A stretch of 51,220 nucleotides of DNA, from positions 1 through 51,220 of the forward strand of contig JAEZLR010000008.1 in assembly GCA_023415205.1 (NCBI GenBank), read 5' to 3'. The stretch is from Bacillota bacterium (GTDB lineage Bacteria > Bacillota > Clostridia > DSM-8532). The position numbers were made by a program, and so were the translations under genes. Positions 1 to 8,116 of the stretch are shown here, piece after piece (the stretch's first letter is position 1; every line of letters begins with the position of its first letter). The notes below the pieces were generated by a model. The model was given only the letters and a program-made list of their open reading frames with translations, was not told the origin of the DNA and made no database searches.

Positions 1-258
1 GAGAAGATCAGAAATGAAGTAACTTTCAGTAATATCAACCTGATGGACGCCACATATCCTTTCCGAAAGAAAATGCATGTTATTTTTTGCAGGAATGTCA
101 TGATTTATTTTGATAATGAAACCAAGAACAGACTTGCTGAACATTTTTATGATATTACAGAACCTGGAGGCTTCCTGTTTATCGGACATTCAGAGACACT
201 GAACCGTGATAAAACGCGCTACAGGTATATAATGCCTGCAGTTTACAGGAAGGAGTAG
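1..258 (+). CDS. cheR: CheR chemotaxis protein methyltransferase, C-terminal part (cut by window edge)
   Basis: The frame is open from base 1, so the N-terminus lies outside the window; 85 residues remain. They show the end of the SAM-dependent methyltransferase fold: the strand with IFCRNVMIYF, then ITEPGGFLFIGHSE, the usual CheR C-terminal motif. CheR methylates glutamates on chemoreceptors, opposing the CheB esterase encoded 6 bp downstream. That adjacency is a standard cheR-cheB operon and supports the call. Seen: motifs and position. Inferred: a complete gene upstream of the window. Confidence 0.93.
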   Translation, partial: EKIRNEVTFSNINLMDATYPFRKKMHVIFCRNVMIYFDNETKNRLAEHFYDITEPGGFLFIGHSETLNRDKTRYRYIMPAVYRKE

Positions 259-264
259 GTACAT

Positions 265-1332
265 ATGGAGACAGGCAAAATAATTCGGGTTTTGGTTGTT
301 GACGATAGCATAGTATCCCGTGAAATGATCGTAAGGGGTATATCCTCCGATCCACAAATCGAGGTGGTGGCTGTTGCAGCCGACCCTTTCGAGGCAAGAG
401 ATAAAATAGTTGAGGTTCGTCCCGATGTGATCACCTGTGATGTGGAAATGCCTAAAATGAACGGAATAGAATTTGCACGCTGGTTGCTGCCTCAGCGTTT
501 TATCCCAATTATCATGGTAAGCGCGGTCAGTAGTGCAGTTTTTGAGGCGATGGAGGCAGGTGTTATAGATTTTGTTACCAAGCCTGATAGCACTTCTCCT
601 AAAGGTACGGAAGCTTTCATTAGAGATTTGATAACAAGGATAAAAACAGCTTCCGTCGCCTCAAAAACCGCTTGGCTGGAACGTAAAAAACCGACTCAGA
701 GTGTTACAGGCAATATGGTACAGGACTCAGGAGGGATTATTGCTATTGGAGCTTCTACTGGTGGAACCGAAGCAATTTACAATATACTCCGACTCCTTCC
801 TCGCTCTTTTCCGGGAATTGTAATTGTACAGCATATCCCTCCTGTTTTTTCAAGGATGTTTGCTGAAAGACTGGACAGACAAACCTCCCTAGAGGTTAAG
901 GAAGCAGTAAGCGGTGACTATGTGGATACGGGTAGAGTTCTGATAGCACCGGGAAGTCAGCATATGAGGATTAGGAAAATCGGGAAGCGGTATCAGGTTG
1001 AATGTTTCCATGGAGATAAGGTAAACGGGCATTGTCCGTCTGTGGACGTTTTGTTTGAATCGGTGGCTAAGGAAGCAGGCAGAAATGCGATTGGAATTCT
1101 ACTGACAGGAATGGGCTATGACGGGGCCAAAGGACTTCTCAACATGCGGCGTAAAGGCGGTAGGACTATTGGCCAGGATAAAGCTTCGTCCGTAGTGTAC
1201 GGAATGCCGAAAGTAGCCTTTGATATTGGAGCTGTGGAAATACAGACGGCTTTAGAAAATATACCTCAAGTATTATCGCAGCTGTTAGTAGATGATTACG
1301 ATGCATTTAATAGTAGGGATGGAAGAACATAA
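265..1332 (+). CDS. cheB: CheB chemoreceptor methylesterase / glutamine deamidase
   Basis: 355 residues, full length for CheB. The N-terminal receiver domain (about 5-125) has acidic residues D13/D14, the phosphoacceptor D59 in CDVEMP and K106 in TKP. After a linker, the C-terminal esterase domain (about 155-345) has S164 in GASTGG, H190 in QHIPP and D286 in GMGYDGAKG. These match the catalytic triad in the same numbering as the enteric enzyme. It removes methyl groups from chemoreceptors and is activated by CheA phosphorylation. The gene follows cheR by 6 bp, so the two are co-transcribed. No oddity seen. Confidence 0.97.
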   Translation: METGKIIRVLVVDDSIVSREMIVRGISSDPQIEVVAVAADPFEARDKIVEVRPDVITCDVEMPKMNGIEFARWLLPQRFIPIIMVSAVSSAVFEAMEAGVIDFVTKPDSTSPKGTEAFIRDLITRIKTASVASKTAWLERKKPTQSVTGNMVQDSGGIIAIGASTGGTEAIYNILRLLPRSFPGIVIVQHIPPVFSRMFAERLDRQTSLEVKEAVSGDYVDTGRVLIAPGSQHMRIRKIGKRYQVECFHGDKVNGHCPSVDVLFESVAKEAGRNAIGILLTGMGYDGAKGLLNMRRKGGRTIGQDKASSVVYGMPKVAFDIGAVEIQTALENIPQVLSQLLVDDYDAFNSRDGRT

Positions 1333-1422
1333 TTGCATGTTGGTGGCATGTACCAATTTGAGTTTAAGTATTGGAATCTCCTGAGCAGAGATAAGTGAAA
1401 CGATAAAGAAAGGAAGTTGTGC

Positions 1423-2421
1423 ATGAATGAATATTTTAACATAGGAGATGAGACACTTCCCCAGTTTGGCTTCGGTTTTTTACAAATGATTGCTAACGGC
1501 TGCGGAAAGGAAATTGACTGTATATTCATGGATGTCAGTGTTGGTTTTCAAAAAATGATAGGCTTACCTCGGGATAGTATCATCGGGAAAAAGGCCTCCG
1601 AGGTATTTTTAGGCAAAAAGCGCAAATTCGATTGGATGGAGTACTTCAGAGGTGCTCTCATGTCGAAGAAAATACATGAAATATCGAGATATGTCGAAGT
1701 GCTTGACAGAGATTGCAATGTCATTGTTGTTCCGTCTGGGGGTGAATGCTTTGCTCTCATCATTCGAGATATAAAAGATGGCCTCAAGGTAAATACATAC
1801 CAGAACACTACCATCAATATGCTGCTAGCAGCGCTGCGCGAACAGTGCATAGAGACAAAAGAACACGCAAGTAGATTAGAGGAATACTGCCATCTCCTAG
1901 GCCTTCATTTTCAGCTTACATCTAAAGAAATGGAGGAGCTTTCATTACTGGCGGTTCTTCACGATATTGGTAAGATTGGTGTCAATCCTGCTATACTTAA
2001 AAAACCTGGGACACTGACAAGTGAAGATTGGGTTGAAATGAAACGTCACTCTGAAATAGGATGGCGGATTGTCAAGGAATTTCCCAATCTTGGGGCTGTG
2101 GCGAGTTGCATCCTGTTTCATCATGAGCGTTGGGATGGAAAGGGTTATCCATCGGGGCTAAAGGCTGATAATATCCCCCTTCTTAGCCGCATCCTTGCAG
2201 TTGCAGACGCCTATGACGCAATGACCAGTGACCGGATTTATAGAAAGAAAATGGGGAGGGAAGAAGCTATTGCGGAGTTAACAAAAAACGCTGGTATGCA
2301 GTTTGATCCCCAAGTTGTAAGCCTTTTTATAGAACTAATTATGTCAGAAGATTTGTATTTTTTGATAAGCAATCACAATCAAATACTAGAACAGGATGTA
2401 AATATTATGTTCCTGGGATGA
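1423..2421 (+). CDS. PAS-HD-GYP domain protein, probable cyclic-di-GMP phosphodiesterase
   Basis: 332 residues. The start is the ATG at 1423, which has AGGAA 7 nt upstream; a TTG two codons earlier is too close to that site. Residues about 15-120 look like a PAS sensor fold. Residues about 140-325 are an HD-GYP domain: H148, the HD pair H180-D181 in LHDIGKIG, then HHERWDGKGYP at 233-243. HD-GYP proteins hydrolyse cyclic di-GMP with a two- or three-metal centre. It follows cheB, which suggests a role in motility signalling. No membrane segment or receiver domain is present, so the signal probably reaches the PAS domain in the cytoplasm. Confidence 0.9.
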   Translation: MNEYFNIGDETLPQFGFGFLQMIANGCGKEIDCIFMDVSVGFQKMIGLPRDSIIGKKASEVFLGKKRKFDWMEYFRGALMSKKIHEISRYVEVLDRDCNVIVVPSGGECFALIIRDIKDGLKVNTYQNTTINMLLAALREQCIETKEHASRLEEYCHLLGLHFQLTSKEMEELSLLAVLHDIGKIGVNPAILKKPGTLTSEDWVEMKRHSEIGWRIVKEFPNLGAVASCILFHHERWDGKGYPSGLKADNIPLLSRILAVADAYDAMTSDRIYRKKMGREEAIAELTKNAGMQFDPQVVSLFIELIMSEDLYFLISNHNQILEQDVNIMFLG

Positions 2422-2756
2422 GATAAAGCCCTTTGAGTAGGCACTCACGGATCTATGCTCTGAGCGCCAACGTTACTCTTTGCCTTTATCATCAGTAAAA
2501 ATCATACCGCGATTTTGGTGGGGCAAACACATTACATCCTCTGAACGCATTTCGTTATGACCTTCAATCAAATCCATCGTCTTTTAGCAATCGATAGTCT
2601 TTTTTATTCTTTCCGGCACTCACACCGTAAGTTAATGCAAAAAGGTTATAAGAAATATACAACTAGTCACAAGGGTTATTCAATTTTATAATAAAAATAT
2701 ACAAAAGACAGCTGTCTAAAAGCTTTCCTAAAATTACTATTAGATTCAGGAAAGGG
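2422..2756. other. Gap with a small broken reading frame on the minus strand
   Basis: No intact gene. On the minus strand a 34-codon frame (2577 down to 2473, MDLIEGHNEMRSEDVM...) ends in TAA. A second frame just upstream (about 2640 to 2571) reads into a stop that overlaps it. Joined by a frameshift they would give about 55 protein-like residues, so this may be a decayed gene end. I do not recognise the family. The right end holds the probable promoter for the SIS-domain gene. Confidence 0.25.
2687..2717 (+). promoter_or_regulatory. Candidate -10 box and palindromic operator before the SIS-domain gene
   Basis: TATAAT lies at 2687-2692. A perfect 12-bp palindrome, AGACAGCTGTCT, lies at 2706-2717, just past the expected transcription start. 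No convincing -35 box was found. A palindrome there is typical for a repressor site, but the regulator is not identified. Confidence 0.35.
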
Positions 2757-3518
2757 ATGATAACACACATGCTAACACCCTATGTGACAGAGTATTATAA
2801 CGTAGTGGTAAAAATGATGCAGGAGGTTCTTCAAAAGGAAGAAAACAATATTGAATGGGTAGCAGAAAAAATGACTGCTGCTATAATGAACGGAAAAAGT
2901 ATATTTGTTTTCGGACCTTCTCATGCGGGCATGTTTGCGGAAGAGTTTTTTTACCGTGCGGGAGGCCTAGCTGTAACAAACCCGCTGTTTCATTCAGGAA
3001 TGATGTTGGATACCAGACCGGTTACTTTGACTTCTGATATGGAATGCCTGCCTGGATATGCATCAATCATTCTGAACGAGAGCCCTTTAAAAGCAGGTGA
3101 TTTTTTGTTGATACATTCTGTTGCTGCAAGAAATCCGGTTGTCATAGAAATGGCAATTAAAGCAAAAGCTGCCGGAATTGACGTAGCTGCAGTAATAAAC
3201 ATGGAATATGCAACACAGGTAACTTCACGGGATCCATCAGGTAAAATGCTTTACGAAGTAGTAGAGAGGGTTATTGATACACATGGATGCTATGGTGATT
3301 CATGTATAGAGATCCATGGTATGGCTCAGAAGGTAGCTCCTGCCTCGACACCTATTTCTGCTTTTATCGCTAATGCTCTTTTACTTCAAACATGTCAGAA
3401 CCTATTGGATAAGGGTATAGAGCCACCGGTGTTCCAAAGTGCAAATGTTGATGGCGGTGCAGAATATAATGCAGAACTTTTTAAGCGTTTCGCTGACCAA
3501 ATACACTATATGAGATAA
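2757..3518 (+). CDS. SIS-domain protein (sugar isomerase / UPF0309-like)
   Basis: 253 residues. A helical N-terminus (about 1-45) precedes a sugar-isomerase (SIS) fold: GKSIFVFGPSHAG around 47-59, then LLIHSVAARNPVVIEMAIKAKAAGIDVAAV around 117-146, which is the second Rossmann-like strand pair. SIS domains bind phosphosugars as isomerases, etherases or regulators. The length and layout resemble the UPF0309 group, whose substrate is not settled. The ATG at 2757 sits only 4 nt after AGGAA; the ATG at 2769 is an equally good start. It precedes the ABC importer genes by 142 bp and may be their first cistron or a separate unit. Confidence 0.75.
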   Translation: MITHMLTPYVTEYYNVVVKMMQEVLQKEENNIEWVAEKMTAAIMNGKSIFVFGPSHAGMFAEEFFYRAGGLAVTNPLFHSGMMLDTRPVTLTSDMECLPGYASIILNESPLKAGDFLLIHSVAARNPVVIEMAIKAKAAGIDVAAVINMEYATQVTSRDPSGKMLYEVVERVIDTHGCYGDSCIEIHGMAQKVAPASTPISAFIANALLLQTCQNLLDKGIEPPVFQSANVDGGAEYNAELFKRFADQIHYMR

Positions 3519-3550
3519 ATATCTCATTATTAATCCTTCACAAAATCTTA

Positions 3551-3618
3551 AATGGAATTCCATTGCACGTTTATAAAACAATCAGATTCAAACTGAAAAA
3601 TTGATCACCAATTTTCAG
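3551..3618 (+). promoter_or_regulatory. Two inverted repeats upstream of the binding-protein gene
   Basis: A perfect 14-bp palindrome, AATGGAATTCCATT, covers 3551-3564. A stem-loop covers 3593-3618 (CTGAAAAATTG / CAATTTTCAG, one bulged A). A third short inverted repeat, GCGCC-CTATA-GGCGC, is at 3630-3644, just before the ribosome site. They could be an operator and leader hairpins. No TPP, SAM or other riboswitch consensus was recognised. Confidence 0.35.
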
Positions 3619-3660
3619 ATTAATATTATGCGCCCTATAGGCGCTAGAATGGAGTGTACT

Positions 3661-4839
3661 ATGAAAAAAGTATTATCAGTTCTCCTGTCTTTAATGCTTG
3701 TTTTACAGCTCGCTGCATGTAACAATGCAACGACTTCTACACCTTCACCCTCTCCATCGGAGACAACACAAAGCGGTTCTGAGAGTAAAGGCGTCAAAGT
3801 TAATGGGATGCTTTGGGAAGTGGAGCCCCTTGAAGAGAAAACTAAGCTTACTGTATCTTACCTCGCCAACAGTACAGCCGAATTGGTAACCTATCTGGCT
3901 GACCAGAAAGGATGGCTGGATGCAGTCAACATTGAAGTAGAGATGGTTTATTTCCCCGGAGGTCCTGCACAGATGGAAGCTTCCAACTCGTGGGAAGTAG
4001 GTATGAGCGGTATTGGCGGAATTATAACCGGGTTACTTAACTATGATGTTCGTGTTCTAGGCGTAGTAGCGCGGGATCGTGGTCTCTATCAGGCTTTCTA
4101 TGCAAGAAAAGACTCTCCGCTGGTAAAATCCGGAACAGGGCATTCTTCTGTTGAGGGTATATACGGTACAGCAGATGATTGGAAAAATCTAAATATACTT
4201 ACAGCAAAGGGTACAGCCAATCAATATACCTTATACCATACATTAAAATCATTTGGTTTAAATCTATCGGATGTAAAAATCACTAATATGGATATAGCAT
4301 CTATACCAACCGCTTTCCTGGCAGGTGAAGGGGATGTGGCAGGAATTCAGGGCCTTGCTATTCAAGACAAGGTATTTCAAGATCCTGACAGCGAATATGT
4401 TCTGGTTAGCAGCGACCAAATGCTAAAGTCCGGGTTGTCTGTAAATTATGTTGCGACGGGTAAAGCATGGGAAACGAAACAAAAGGCAGTTGAGACATGG
4501 CTCGAACTAGCTATAATGGCCGGAGAATATGCAAACGCCAACCAGCAGGAAGCCGCTGAAATGATGGTAGATATGTATGCTATAGACGGCTACGAAACAG
4601 AAGCAGAAGCAAACTTGACCATGATCAAAGATAATCCGTTTATTCCTCTTAATGAGAACTTTCAATACTTCACAGAAAAAAACCCTGAAGGAACTATGCT
4701 GCAAGCCGAAGCTCAAATTTATGATGCAATGAAGGGTTATGTTGAAATGGGGAATTATTCACAGGAACAATTGGACAAATTGTTAAAAAATAACCATTTC
4801 TATTCAGACCCAATCAAAAACATGATTGATAGAAAATAG
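3661..4839 (+). CDS. Lipoprotein substrate-binding protein, nitrate/sulfonate/taurine ABC family
   Basis: 392 residues from the ATG at 3661, which has GGAG 6 nt upstream; an upstream in-frame start would bury the signal peptide. The signal peptide ends in a lipobox with C21 (QLAAC), followed by a Ser/Thr/Pro linker. The mature part has the SsuA/NMT1-like layout: KLTVSYLANSTAELVTYLADQKGWLD, then a segment with gap-type substrate contacts. It should capture a small substrate outside the membrane for the permeases downstream. The ligand cannot be read from sequence: sulfonates, nitrate, thiamin precursors and others are all used by this family. A strong hairpin follows the stop codon. Confidence 0.82.
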   Translation: MKKVLSVLLSLMLVLQLAACNNATTSTPSPSPSETTQSGSESKGVKVNGMLWEVEPLEEKTKLTVSYLANSTAELVTYLADQKGWLDAVNIEVEMVYFPGGPAQMEASNSWEVGMSGIGGIITGLLNYDVRVLGVVARDRGLYQAFYARKDSPLVKSGTGHSSVEGIYGTADDWKNLNILTAKGTANQYTLYHTLKSFGLNLSDVKITNMDIASIPTAFLAGEGDVAGIQGLAIQDKVFQDPDSEYVLVSSDQMLKSGLSVNYVATGKAWETKQKAVETWLELAIMAGEYANANQQEAAEMMVDMYAIDGYETEAEANLTMIKDNPFIPLNENFQYFTEKNPEGTMLQAEAQIYDAMKGYVEMGNYSQEQLDKLLKNNHFYSDPIKNMIDRK

Positions 4840-4863
4840 GGTCTGTTGTTTAGCGATCAGTTA

Positions 4864-4910
4864 ATAAAGTGCAGACGTCTTTCTTAGAAATGACATTATC
4901 TGCACTTTAT
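4864..4910 (+). terminator. Perfect 12-bp hairpin between binding-protein and permease genes
   Basis: Arms at 4864-4875 and 4899-4910 (ATAAAGTGCAGA and its exact complement) enclose a 23-nt loop and are followed by TTTATAGC. The T tract is short, so it is probably a partial terminator or an mRNA-end stabiliser that keeps binding-protein transcripts more abundant than permease transcripts. Confidence 0.6.
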
Positions 4911-4939
4911 TTTATAGCTTATTGCGAAAGGGTGATCAC

Positions 4940-5752
4940 ATGACTGATAACAAGATAAAAAAATATTCTGATGGATGGAAGGAATTAAAATATATAGTTG
5001 TCTTACCGATCTTGACAATCGCTGTTTTCCTGGCTTTATGGGAAATCGTTGTGGCTACAGGCATTGTTCCTACAACGTATTTACCACGGCCATCATCACT
5101 TATCAATACGTTTGTTGACAAGATAAGTAACGCCCAGCCTGAAGGAGCTACTCTTGGACAAAGTATTCTATCAAGCCTGGCCACATCATTTGCAGGTTTT
5201 ATAACGGCAGTTGTAATCGGCGTACCGCTTGGATTATTTATGGGCTTTTATGAGCCTGTGGACAGATTTATAAAGCCTGTGTTTGAAATGATTCGACCGA
5301 TTCCGCCAATAGCGTTCATTCCTTTAACCATTGTAATGCTTGGAATAGGTTTTGAAGCAAAAATATTTATTGTCACCTTTGCTGCCTTTGTGCCTTGTGT
5401 TATGAATGCCTATACGGGAGTAAAACTGACAAATCCCACATTAATCAATGTGCTCAAAACGTGTGGAGCTACGAATTTTCAGATTTTTACCAAGGCTGCG
5501 ATCCCCTCGTCGTTACAGATGGTCTTTGCCGGCATTCGCCTTGCACTAAGCACATCCTGGGTTACATTAGTGGCTGCTGAAATGCTTGCATCCTCTTCAG
5601 GGCTCGGTTATATGATACAGATGGGCCGTATGCTTGCCCGCCCGGATCTGATCGTTCTTGGTATGCTATTAATTGGAATCATAGGTTTTTTGATTGCCAT
5701 GGGCTTGGTCAAAATTGAGAAAACCTTTGCTGCTTGGAGGTCTGTCCAATGA
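4940..5752 (+). CDS. ABC transporter permease, SsuC/TauC type (first of two)
   Basis: 270 residues. The ATG at 4940 has AAAGGGTG 8 nt upstream and is preferred over the TTG at 4922. About six membrane segments are visible, starting with YIVVLPILTIAVFLALWEIVV. The cytoplasmic coupling loop has the family EAA-type motif: PSSLQMVFAGIRLALSTSW. The conserved RPIPPIAFIPL stretch is typical of nitrate/sulfonate/taurine permeases. It should pair with the next gene as a permease heterodimer. The stop overlaps the next start by 4 nt (ATGA), indicating translational coupling. Confidence 0.9.
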   Translation: MTDNKIKKYSDGWKELKYIVVLPILTIAVFLALWEIVVATGIVPTTYLPRPSSLINTFVDKISNAQPEGATLGQSILSSLATSFAGFITAVVIGVPLGLFMGFYEPVDRFIKPVFEMIRPIPPIAFIPLTIVMLGIGFEAKIFIVTFAAFVPCVMNAYTGVKLTNPTLINVLKTCGATNFQIFTKAAIPSSLQMVFAGIRLALSTSWVTLVAAEMLASSSGLGYMIQMGRMLARPDLIVLGMLLIGIIGFLIAMGLVKIEKTFAAWRSVQ

Positions 5753-6513
5753 AAATGAAGAGAAATGTTTGGTACTATGTACTGCCACTTTTGTCTATAG
5801 GCTTGTTGCTTTTTGGATGGCTCTATATGTCTTCACAAAAACCAGAGCTTTTCCCGACGCCTGTGGAAACATGGGCTCGATTTCTCAGATTGATCAAGAC
5901 ACCGCTAGCTCGTGTACCATTATACATGCATATACTGATAAGTCTAAGAAGAGTTGTCTTCGCTGTAGTTGCCGCATGTGTTCTAGGTATTGCTTTCGGT
6001 CTGCTCATTGGCTGGAATCGCACAATGCATGCTACATTAGGTACACTTTTTGAAATTATAAGGCCTATTCCCCCCATTGCTTGGATCCCTCTGATAACGA
6101 TTTGGTTTGGCATTGGGGAATTCTCCAAAATGTTCATTATTTTTATTGGTACGTTTGCAATAATAGTAAACAATACTTATGCCGGTGTAAAGATGGTCGA
6201 TGATCTGACGATATCTGTCGGCAAAGTTTTTGGGGCATCAAAATCACGGATATTCATGGAGTTTGTCCTCCCCGCCTCGTTGCCTGCAATCTTTTCAGGT
6301 ATTCGTATGGCAATTGGTGTAGGCTGGGCTATTGTTCTTGCAGCAGAAATGGTGGGTGCTACAGCAGGCGTAGGGTTCCTGATTTTCCGGGGCAATGAAT
6401 TGAGGGATATGCCGCTTATTTTTGTCAGCATGATTATCATCGGGGTAATCGGCGCATGTTTGTCAATTGGTGCATCCTATCTGGAAAGGAGGCTTTGTCC
6501 GTGGAGGGAGTAA
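5749..6513 (+). CDS. ABC transporter permease, SsuC/TauC type (second of two)
   Basis: 254 residues from the ATG at 5749, with GGAGG 8 nt upstream inside the preceding gene. It is a diverged paralogue of the preceding permease, sharing RPIPPIAWIPL and the coupling loop PASLPAIFSGIRMAIGVGW. About six membrane segments are expected. SsuABC-type importers normally use a homodimer of one permease; here two distinct subunits are co-translated, so a heterodimer is the likely form. It overlaps the ATPase gene downstream by 13 nt. Confidence 0.9.
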   Translation: MKMKRNVWYYVLPLLSIGLLLFGWLYMSSQKPELFPTPVETWARFLRLIKTPLARVPLYMHILISLRRVVFAVVAACVLGIAFGLLIGWNRTMHATLGTLFEIIRPIPPIAWIPLITIWFGIGEFSKMFIIFIGTFAIIVNNTYAGVKMVDDLTISVGKVFGASKSRIFMEFVLPASLPAIFSGIRMAIGVGWAIVLAAEMVGATAGVGFLIFRGNELRDMPLIFVSMIIIGVIGACLSIGASYLERRLCPWRE

Positions 6514-7265
6514 CTGATAAGCTCTATTTGGAGAATATAAGTAAAAGTTTTGTAGACAAAAAAGGAAATAAATTTGAGGTAATAAAGAATTTATCCCTTT
6601 CCGTTCGTCCATCTGAGTTCCTGGTCATTCTGGGACCCGGCCTTTGCGGTAAAACTGTGTTGCTCAATATGGTTGCGGGTTTGGAAACACAATCCGGGGG
6701 AAAAATCTATTTGGATGGCAAGGTTATCGAAGGAACTAATAGCAAAATTGCTATGGTCTTTCAAAAGCTGGGGCTCCTCTCTTGGAAAACCGTTATTGAA
6801 AATGTGGAAATCGGACCTAAATATGCGGGTGTTCCTAAAAGTAAACGGAGAGCTACAGCACAAAAATTCATTGATCTGGTTGGCCTAACCGGTTTTGAAA
6901 ATTCTTACCCCCGCCAACTTTCAGGTGGCATGAAGCAACGCGTTGGAATTGCCCGAGCCTATGCAGCCAACCCCGAAATTTTGGTGTTGGACGAACCTTT
7001 TGGACAATTGGATGCCCAAACCCGTTTTGTAATGGAGAATGAGATCCTGAAAACCTGGGAATCAGAGAATAAAACAATTATCTTTGTAACAAACAACATA
7101 GAAGAAGCTGTTTATCTTGGAGACAGAATTATTCTTCTGAGTAGTTGCCCTGCGCAAATAAAGAAAATATACGAAGTTAACCTTCCACGCCCGAGAGACG
7201 TTCTTGATGAGCGATTTTTAGAGCTAAGGCAGGAGATTTCGGATAATATGGACCTCTCGGTTTAG
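6501..7265 (+). CDS. ABC ATPase with normal signature but no H-loop histidine
   Basis: 254 residues from the GTG at 6501, which has GGAAAGGAGG 8 nt upstream. Motifs in order: Walker A GPGLCGKT (45-52, unusual GL for SG), Q88, the full signature LSGGMKQ (140-146), Walker B LVLDE (161-165), D-loop, and VTNN at 196-199, where the switch histidine is replaced by N198. It energises the two permeases just upstream. Loss of the H-loop histidine normally cripples hydrolysis at that site. The second ATPase shows the reverse pattern, so the pair probably forms an asymmetric dimer. Confidence 0.9.
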   Translation: MEGVTDKLYLENISKSFVDKKGNKFEVIKNLSLSVRPSEFLVILGPGLCGKTVLLNMVAGLETQSGGKIYLDGKVIEGTNSKIAMVFQKLGLLSWKTVIENVEIGPKYAGVPKSKRRATAQKFIDLVGLTGFENSYPRQLSGGMKQRVGIARAYAANPEILVLDEPFGQLDAQTRFVMENEILKTWESENKTIIFVTNNIEEAVYLGDRIILLSSCPAQIKKIYEVNLPRPRDVLDERFLELRQEISDNMDLSV

Positions 7266-7281
7266 AAAAAGGGGGATAACA

Positions 7282-8040
7282 ATGGCCGACATGGAAGAAA
7301 AAAGCGTTAAAGTTCAAGTACAAAACCTTACTAAAAAATTTGGTGACCTGACTGTTTTGGACAATATCTCCTTTAACATAAAGAAAGGCGAATTTTTGTG
7401 CGTGGTGGGGCCCACAGGCTGCGGTAAAACGACATTTCTTAACTTACTTAGTTGTTTGATTGAGCCAACTTCCGGATCTTTGCTTATTGACGGCGAGCCA
7501 GCTTCCCCAAAGAAGCATAACCTAGCCTTTGTGTTTCAGGAGGCATCATCCTTCCCGTGGCTCACGGTTGAGGATAATATAGCCTTGGGTCTCAAGGTCA
7601 AAAAGCTATCGGAAAACATCATTAAAGAGCGCGTCGATAAAATTATTGATTTCATGGGATTGGATAAGTTTAGGAAATCATACCCAAACCAGCTATCGGT
7701 GAGTACAGAGCAACGTATGGTAATAGGCCGCGCCTTTGCCATGATGCCCGATTTACTGCTAATGGACGAGCCTTATGGACAGATGGATATTAAGATGCGC
7801 TTTTATCTTGAGGATGAAGTAATTAGGCTATGGAAAGAACTAGGGATTACAGTTGTATTTATTACTCACAATATAGAAGAAGCCGTTTATCTTGCAGAGC
7901 GAGTTTTGATTTTAACGAACAAACCCGCTACCGTTCGTGAAGAAGTTAAAATAGATTTACCCCATCCACGTAATGTAGCTGATCCGGAATTTATAAGGTT
8001 ACGTAAATATATTACGGAAAAGATCAAATGGTGGGATTAA
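7282..8040 (+). CDS. ABC ATPase with normal Walker/H-loop but degenerate signature
   Basis: 252 residues. Walker A is canonical, GPTGCGKT (43-50). Q86, Walker B LLLMDE (158-163) and the switch H196 in ITHNIEEA are intact. The signature that should read LSGGxxQ is LSVSTEQ (138-144), so both glycines are lost. It is 16 bp downstream of the other ATPase and is preceded by AAAAGGGGG. In an ABC dimer each ATP is held by Walker A of one subunit and the signature of the other. This subunit's Walker side therefore faces the good signature of its partner. It is predicted to carry the single active site. Confidence 0.9.
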   Translation: MADMEEKSVKVQVQNLTKKFGDLTVLDNISFNIKKGEFLCVVGPTGCGKTTFLNLLSCLIEPTSGSLLIDGEPASPKKHNLAFVFQEASSFPWLTVEDNIALGLKVKKLSENIIKERVDKIIDFMGLDKFRKSYPNQLSVSTEQRMVIGRAFAMMPDLLLMDEPYGQMDIKMRFYLEDEVIRLWKELGITVVFITHNIEEAVYLAERVLILTNKPATVREEVKIDLPHPRNVADPEFIRLRKYITEKIKWWD

Positions 8041-8116
8041 TTATACATTAGTTCACATCGCGGCTTCGCCTTATCTGGTTATAATATGGGATAAGAATTT
8101 CTAGCAGGAGGTCGCT

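Noticed and set aside
3519..3660. Riboswitch (TPP or SAM) upstream of the importer
   Set aside because: No conserved core such as CTGAGA or a kink-turn was seen; only simple inverted repeats are present.
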